A stretch of DNA of 64,000 bases from Coptis chinensis (Eukaryota; Streptophyta; Magnoliopsida; Ranunculales; Ranunculaceae), in NCBI GenBank assembly GCA_015680905.1, contig CM027382.1:9955501-10019500 (forward strand). The letters run 5' to 3'. Under the pieces are notes generated by a model. The model was not told the DNA's origin. It searched no databases and worked only from the letters and a program-made list of their open reading frames with translations. Below, piece by piece: positions 57,943-64,000 of the stretch. Position numbers and translations under genes: made by a program. Position 1 is the first letter of the stretch. Every line of letters starts with the position of its first letter.

Positions 57943-58800
57943 ACTCGTTCGCATTTCTGACCCTATATCTTTATTAAGGCGACGCCTCTTCAATGATTAA
58001 CGGTGTAGCTTATGATCCTAGCCAATACGGGGACGAAAAGTTGGTTCGGAAAGTTAAATCCTGGGGTGGGGGAATGCATTAGAAAGATATGTTAGTAGGG
58101 AGACTACTCGACGACTTGTTGAAATCGTTGTCCCTGAGATTGTGAAGCTTGGTCCTGAGAACAATTCCTCTCGAGCAACAGACATTGGGGAGACTACTCT
58201 GACAACACAGTACCCGTTGATGGTTTTAAGAACTTTTTCCTCTCCGATAATAAACATAGGGGAGTTAACCACGCACAAGAAGAAGTTTACGTGGATGTTG
58301 CTCTTCTTGCAGCTAATAATTATGTCAAATATGATAAATGGATCCCTTTTAGAAGAATCTGTGGATACTAAGATGATTTTCGAGGATAAAGGCAATGCCA
58401 AAACGTTCGAGTTATTGCTTCTTCAACTAGTTGACAACTGAAGCTAAGAAAGTATATTGATCATTTTGTTATGGTCTTATATGAAGTCTCAACATGTCTG
58501 ACAAAATGGCCTTTTTACATGAGAAACGAGATCAATTGGTCAAGGAATTGAATTTAGATTTTGCTTTCTGCCTCAACTACTTCAATCGCCCTCGGCCCAG
58601 AAATATCCATGGCGTTCAAAATGTTGATGGACGAGCTCGAGCTGTGAGGGAATTTGACAGTGTCCGTGCCAATGTACGTATTTTTGCTAGTAGCTTATTG
58701 GAGTGTCTAAAGAAGGGTGCTGTTAGTGGCTGCGAAAGTATGATTAATATAATGATATTTTGGACTGAAACCATACCATTGTGCCATCAGATATGTTGAT
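57943..58800 (+). pseudogene. Decayed coding-like sequence after the hypothetical gene
   Basis: Plus-strand pieces in different frames look protein-coding: EEVYVDVALLAANNYVKYDK followed by WIPFRRICGY, then KLRKYIDHFVMVLYEVSTCL, then LDFAFCLNYFNRPRPRN. Stops and frame changes separate them, with no splice signals that would join them. The parent family is unknown to me. It could be the remains of the 3' part of the gene that starts at 57613. Confidence 0.3.
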
Positions 58801-59734
58801 TGGAAGCAACTTGCCAACTTCCATTTGTGTCATTCTAAATCATATGGAAGAAAGCATAGCATATGCAGATCTTTAATTTTTTGAGCGCATAGCCTTTGGT
58901 ATATAAAATACTGTTGTTTAAGTCCTAGTGAGTTATCGTCATATTGGTTGTGATAATAACAGATTAGTCTGAAGGATTTTTTTCTCAATTTTCTGGGTAA
59001 GCATGAATAAATTAAAGGTCATAGATATGGTAAGACGACTATCAATTTGTTTAATTAAGAAGCAACCAGTAAGTTTTTCAGATAATGAACATCACAATCC
59101 TTCCAATTCCTCGATCGTATTTGTGTAAATTAGGGAGCAACCTGTTTGTACTCACTAAAGCGATTTCTATCGAAAATTATTACAAAGATCATTCCTATAT
59201 AAAGGAACTAAATAGTTCCTAATCTTTCCAGGAACAAGAAATATCATCCACACAAGTATACTCCACGTATATATGCTAGAATTTAAACTTATACTCCAAA
59301 ACTTATATCTCGTAAGAATCTTCTCTAACAACGGAGAACAACTAGAAATAAGTTCTCCCAAAATAATAGTAAATCTGGTTTAATGCCCAAGAGTGTAAGA
59401 CGAATTATTTGAGGTTTGTACAAAAACACAGCAATCCTATCATTCTCACACTAATTCAGCTTACTCATCAAATCTAAGGTGTAAAGCAAAAGCTTAGTAT
59501 ACATCATCAAACCAACAATTATAAAAACTAAACCTACATAGAACATTAAAAAAAAATCATAAATTTAAGTTCCTAAAAAGGCCAAACTGATAGACAAAAT
59601 AATAGTAGTATGTAGAACAGTAGAAGACAGCTTAAAGTTCAAGCATCATCTAAATAACCATGAATTAAGTATGAAGTGTATAAAATCCTGAGTTCACATA
59701 TACTACATAAACACTTTTATATAGTGAAAGTAGT
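58801..59734. other. Intergenic; 3' flank of the eIF1A-like gene
   Basis: AT-rich DNA without a recognised gene. The part next to 59735 is the 3' flank of the minus-strand eIF1A-like gene. Confidence 0.4.
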
Positions 59735-60061
59735 TTAAGTCCCACCAATATCATCATCTTCAGACTGACTGGAATAATCAGCATCTTCTTCTTTCAACAA
59801 TCTAGCTTCGTCAGCCGTATATTTAAATAGGACATCAGCTTTGCCATTTTTTCGAAGATCTCTTTTGCCAACTAAAATAAAATCCCCTGCGTGTAGCCAG
59901 TCTCTTTTATGCATCCTACTCCTAAAACTACAGAGTCGGGTACCTCCGTCCATGCATGCTGCTTTGCATATTCCATCACCTACAAATTCTAGAACTTCGG
60001 CATATTCTTGTCCAAGTTCTTTGAATACTCGTACTCTTATTTTCTTGTACTTCTTCGGCAT
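59735..60061 (-). CDS. eIF1A-like protein, short and divergent, intronless
   Basis: A complete 108-residue ORF. The OB-fold core aligns with plant eIF1A: VFKELGQEYAEVLEFVGDG, CMDGGTRLCSFRSRMHKRDW, AGDFILVGKRDL, KADVLFKYTADEARLL. Roughly half the residues appear identical to Arabidopsis eIF1A by memory. eIF1A binds the 40S A-site and promotes scanning and start-codon choice. Differences: the N-terminal basic tail is shortened (MPKKYKKIRVR, about 15 residues less than the usual MPKNKGKGGKNRKRG...), and the C-terminal LPENTRLNEG-type tail is replaced by an acidic SSQSEDDDIGGT. The C-terminal acidity is kept. There is no intron, and a TATA box lies ~100 bp upstream, so this could be an expressed duplicate rather than a dead retrocopy. 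Confidence 0.75.
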   Translation of the reverse strand: MPKKYKKIRVRVFKELGQEYAEVLEFVGDGICKAACMDGGTRLCSFRSRMHKRDWLHAGDFILVGKRDLRKNGKADVLFKYTADEARLLKEEDADYSSQSEDDDIGGT

Positions 60062-60163
60062 CTTTTGGTTTACTAGATTCCTTGCCCAGTTTCTTCTTCT
60101 TAGCTTGCTCTCTATTGTTTTGAAAACCTAACGCTAGTTATCTGAAAACAGATTAACATCTTT

Positions 60164-60172
60164 CTTATATAG
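60164..60172 (-). promoter_or_regulatory. TATA box of the eIF1A-like gene
   Basis: CTATATAAG on the minus strand, 103 bp before the ATG, in otherwise mixed sequence. The spacing would give a leader of about 70 nt. Confidence 0.45.
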
Positions 60173-63100
60173 ATCTCATAGTGTCCGACATTGAAAGGGA
60201 TTAGGAAACGGAGTCGATTTTGTCTCCTAAATTAGATGTGAACTAGGATTTTACTTTAGGAAAGGTGGGGACTGCCCAACAAGAAGCCACATCAGACTTT
60301 TCTGATGTTCTTCCAAGTTTGCCCTCACATTTACACATCCACACTCAGGTGCGAATATGCGTTTAGGATTTTATATTTCCACAAAAAACATATTTTCTGA
60401 AAGTTCTAACCACATTAACTAACAGAGCAAATTCTTCAACTAACACTGAAATTTTCTTCAAGTTTTTTTACTACAATCGCTGCCTAGAAATTTCGTAACA
60501 TGTGTAATTTTGTGAAAATGTTTATAATGGTAAGAAAATCATAGCTAAAACTTCCAAACGTGCGATATTTACATAAGTTCTCTCATCTAAAGCAATGTGT
60601 CACTTATAATGTCCGCCCAAGTACGTACAGAAACTCAAATCATGCAGAGACTCAATCAGTTGTTTCTGGCAAAAAAAGCTGTGAGTACCTTGTAAATATA
60701 TATATTTTTTCTCAATTATTTTATAATTATCAAGTTTTACCTATTAATCGAGTCGTATACTACATTTACAGGGATGGACAAAGTACAATCAAACTTGAAC
60801 AAATTGAGTTTTACCTATTAGTTGTTTCTGGAAAAGATAAGGTTGTTCAATGCAGTACAATCAAACTTGATGAATCAGCTGATGGATTAGAAAGAGCTGA
60901 ACAAAGTGGGTTTCTTCCCTTGAATACTTCACATACTAATGTTGTTCTTCTGTTCACATGTACTTTAGTAAATTTCCTCTCACTACTGAAGTGATACATT
61001 GCAGACTGATGAGACTCATTCAGAAAGGGTTTGGTCTATTGAGCATCTTTAGGAGAGAAACCAAGAAAACACTAAATATTTGAACCATACCACGCAACTT
61101 TCGCAAAACCACGACCCATCTTAGAAGTCCAACCACGCAACTAAATTTTCAGAAATGTGCACATCAACTTTCTTTTTTTTTCTCTTTCCAAATCTCTCAC
61201 GTGGTTTTTGCAAAACCGTGTGATCGAAGCCCACACTCTAACACCAAAACCTACACGGTGTTCCCAAAACCGCACGGTTTTTCCAAAACCAAACTGCGAG
61301 AGAGATTTGATACATGCACCAAAGCAAACACCAAATTTTGGCCGGTGTTTGTTTTGGTGTTTTCATCAACATGTGATTCTCCTGAAGATGAAAATTTGGT
61401 GTTTGATGCTAGGATAGTGTCTCACAGCTCTAAGTTAGAAAAATATTTTTGAACTAGGATATGTGTTCGATCAATATGGAACCTGTTTTTTTTTTTTTCG
61501 ATAATAATCAATATGAACTTGTGACATTGGAAGAAAAGGAGCTATTGAAGTATCCCGGGGGTTTAAGTCTGCACATCCTTTTTCCATTGTTCTGCTATCT
61601 CGAATTGAAGCTCTCTATATTAACATCTGTTAAAGTGAGCTTGCAGTCACTAATCTAGCTAGAATTGTTCTCAAGGATTGCATTTTCTACATACCAGGTG
61701 CACTGGTCTTACTATGACGCGGTGATCCAGTTTAACTTAGTATTGGTGTGAAGTCTGAACTATGGCAGCATTATGGTTTTCGGCTTTTTCTGCAAGTCAG
61801 CTAACCAAATTGTATAATTACATGCCTACATGTGCGTATTTGTCAACTTCATTTCTTGTGCATCCAAAACCATCAGGTTTGTCCAGACTTATCTATCTTC
61901 AAAAACTAGATGCCTGCATTTTGGATTTAAATGATAGAACATGGCCTGTGAATTACAGATACACCAACAGAAGAGCTTATTTCGCCTAAACTCGGGAACG
62001 GTTGGAGTGGATTTGTGTTCAAAGAAGGATATGTTCCACCTTTGAATTGACTGATAAAGAGAGCCTCAAACAGTCAAACTGAAAATCTCTGTACTCTATC
62101 CAGTGGGAAAGCAGCCCAAGTAATTAGTTAAGCACTTCATGAAATGTGTAATCTGCGGCTTTTCGATTCTTCATCAACTTTAGTATCTTGCTTTTTAATG
62201 GTATCTGATAACAAATTTTGGAATGGTTGCTTGGTTGGTTGAACTTTCAGTAAACAGAGAGAAAGGTTAAAAGATGAAAGTTACAAATTTGAACGTATGA
62301 ATGACCATGGAGACATGCACACGTCTGTGAACGCAGTTGCACACAACGTCTGTTTACTTACAGTGCTCCTTTCTCAATTGCAACTGCCCCATGTTTTCTC
62401 CAAATCTGCAACTTCTTCACTGCCACCTTATATATTAGGAATAGGGAGAAAGAGTTGCTACTTAAATTTCTCGAGTGCTCTAATGCATCACTTCGCATAG
62501 ACCTACTTCGGTTGAGAATGTGTGCATAGACCTACTTCAGTTGAGAATGTGTTTGTTCCCAACTCTTGAGAAGTAGACTCTATGGACTTCTGCAGCTCAT
62601 CGAATATGATTTCATTGACCTATGAAAGGTTCGGTGCCGGGTTAGGTTGGGCATACTTCTCTTGGAAGCCAGAAAAATGATTACCTAGAATGGCTATGAT
62701 GCAAAGTCCCTTACCTGTTATAAGCAAAGTCATTCATTCAAATAAAAAACTTAAGGGGATTCTGAAAATTAACCCAGGTATGCAGAAAATTGTCCCTGTT
62801 GATGTCAGATGGTTCCTAATTTCCCCTGGTCAAACAAATCTCCTCCAAAAAGAATCTTTTCATAGAAATAAGTCAATAACCACCTGATATTTATTTGGCT
62901 AAAGATAATATAGTTAAATTTAACAGGATAGGCAGCTTCCACAGCAAATTAGGCTACTATTTCGAGTTTGTTTAACTCTATTCCGCTAACTTGATAACTG
63001 TAGAGAAGGATGGCCATTCAAATGGAACTGCATCACTTCTCGTTTCTTGGGCTGTCTTCCAATATATATTTGATAAGTCCCATTACACCCTTTAACTTAG

Positions 63101-63286
63101 AGCAGTATGTTGAACAGGGTAACCCAGCCTTCAAGGAATTGCTAATCAGCTGGTAGAAACATGGGTACACAAAATTCTCCAGCAGATAAGATACAGCTTC
63201 GCCTATCAGACACAGTTATCTTAACTGCCATGTAGAAGAGTGGAGCCAACTTAAGAATCAATATATCAACACTAGCTGGCCACTTA
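60173..63286. other. Mostly non-coding; one possible small exon at 60610-60684
   Basis: On the plus strand, 60610-60684 reads MSAQVRTETQIMQRLNQLFL(AKKA) and ends at a strong donor GTGAGT. No matching downstream exon was found. Near 60650-60880 several short blocks occur twice (AGTACAATCAAACTTGA at 60778 and 60853; GTTTTACCTATTA; GTTGTTTCTGGnAAAA). Around 61195-61360 there are GC-rich inverted motifs (AAAACCGCACGGTTTT). Otherwise no feature recognised. Confidence 0.3.
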
Positions 63287-64000
63287 TTATGAGGATATGA
63301 ATCTTCCTAAGAAATTCTTCAGAACTTTTACAGTCGTTCCTATCAGCAACATCCATAAAACAGCACACAACACCCCAAGGACTGAAAAGAAAAGGAAGCC
63401 CCCATTCCTTCTAACCCTTCTCTCCACAACAGGTTCCCTACCAGCCGTAGCACTTGCATCTACATCAGTAATCCTCACTCTACCAAAACTTGCCATCCTT
63501 TCAAATGCACGATTCACTCACTAACGATTTTCTGATGCCAAAGCTGGACGAGTGGGTACTGAGCCCAAAAAGGCTGATATAGCAGAGGTGAACCAAGAAT
63601 CTACATCACCATCTTCGTTGTCACCCCAATTCTGTCTTTCCTCACGAAGATGGTCGGTAGAACCAACGGCATGCATTACACCAACAGATTCTGGGGCAGA
63701 TAAAAAGATGAACTAAAATTAGAAGATAGTGGCAACTGAGTGGGTGCTTTGATAGGAAAGCTCGGTAAATTGTGTACCTGAAGTTGGTGGAGCCATTGCC
63801 ACATGATTTGGCTCAGATGGTGCAGACACATGACGCCTCTGTTCATGCATCCATAGCTGACCACTAACTTTATCTCCATTATAAAATGGAGTTGATGTCT
63901 GGTGAGGCATTTGACTTGACAAACCACCACTTTGAGTATCCATATAGAGATTTGAGACTGAACCCTGCTCAATGGTCCCCGTGTTCTCCAGAAACACGGC
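63287..64000 (-). CDS. 3' end of a putative membrane-tethered transcription factor (NAC/NTL type suspected; partial)
   Basis: Two minus-strand exons: one from beyond the right edge to 63778 (...MHEQRRHVSAPSEPNHVAMA then PPTS) and one from 63690, joined through a canonical GT-AG intron (63691-63777; junction G|AA = Glu). The last exon reads ESVGVMHAVGSTDHLREE, then DSWFTSAISAFLGSVPTRPA LASENR, then TAG TGA (63518-63523), and then stays open in the same frame: VNRAFERMASFGRVRITDVD, and RNGGFLFFSVLGVLCAVLWM, a clear transmembrane helix, ending at 63287. VPTRPALASEN..NRAFERM.SFGR plus a C-terminal helix resembles membrane-bound NAC factors (NTLs) as I remember them; the NAC domain itself is outside the window. 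As written, the protein would end at 63521 without its membrane anchor. Confidence 0.5.

Noticed and set aside
61157-61452. Overlapping 83-86-codon frames.
   Set aside because: They run through short inverted CAAAACCG-type motifs; no coding signature.

Overview
The window looks like nuclear DNA of a flowering plant, most likely a eudicot. It is AT-rich, carries intron-split genes of plant-specific families (a LITTLE ZIPPER microprotein, a UPF0496 protein, an RHB1A-type RING-H2 ligase), and about half of it is plant retrotransposon DNA of typical lineages (Ty3/Gypsy Tat type, Ty1/Copia Ale-like and Sirevirus-like). The species cannot be named from the sequence.

Left part (1-14.2 kb), the gene-bearing part: an orphan first coding exon of a TFIIIC/WD40-type protein (minus, 1.7 kb), a ZPR3-like LITTLE ZIPPER gene (plus, 3.3 kb), a run of small repeats and MITEs (3.7-8.8 kb), an intronless UPF0496 gene with upstream ORFs (plus, 9.2 kb) and a multi-exon RING-H2 E3 ligase gene with repeated symmetric-phase exons (minus, 11.1-13.6 kb).

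Middle part (14.2-56.5 kb) is dominated by three LTR retrotransposons, each bounded by a perfect 5-bp target duplication: a 17-kb Tat-type Gypsy element (14227-31235, minus), a 5.1-kb Copia element with very short LTRs (38085-43144, minus) and a 9-kb Sirevirus-like Copia element (47477-56500, plus). The Gypsy element is itself a nest: a 3.2-kb CACTA transposon carrying exon-like pieces of host genes (RCC1 repeat, Raf-like kinase and others) sits in its left LTR, and a 962-bp hAT-type MITE sits among its antisense ORFs. A second hAT-type MITE with related ends lies at 45.7 kb. Between the retroelements are decayed exon fragments of CDC48C/NVL and NOP53, two partners in 60S ribosome assembly.

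Right part (56.5-64 kb): an unidentified small gene with a clear TATA box (57.6 kb), a decayed coding-like stretch after it, a short divergent intronless eIF1A-like gene (minus, 59.7-60.1 kb) and, running off the right edge, the 3' end of a gene that looks like a membrane-tethered transcription factor (NAC/NTL type suspected) whose transmembrane segment is cut off from the body by two consecutive in-frame stop codons.

The genes do not form a pathway. All calls were made by eye from translated sequence, splice signals and repeat ends; no database search was run. Retroelements are described as fossils only.
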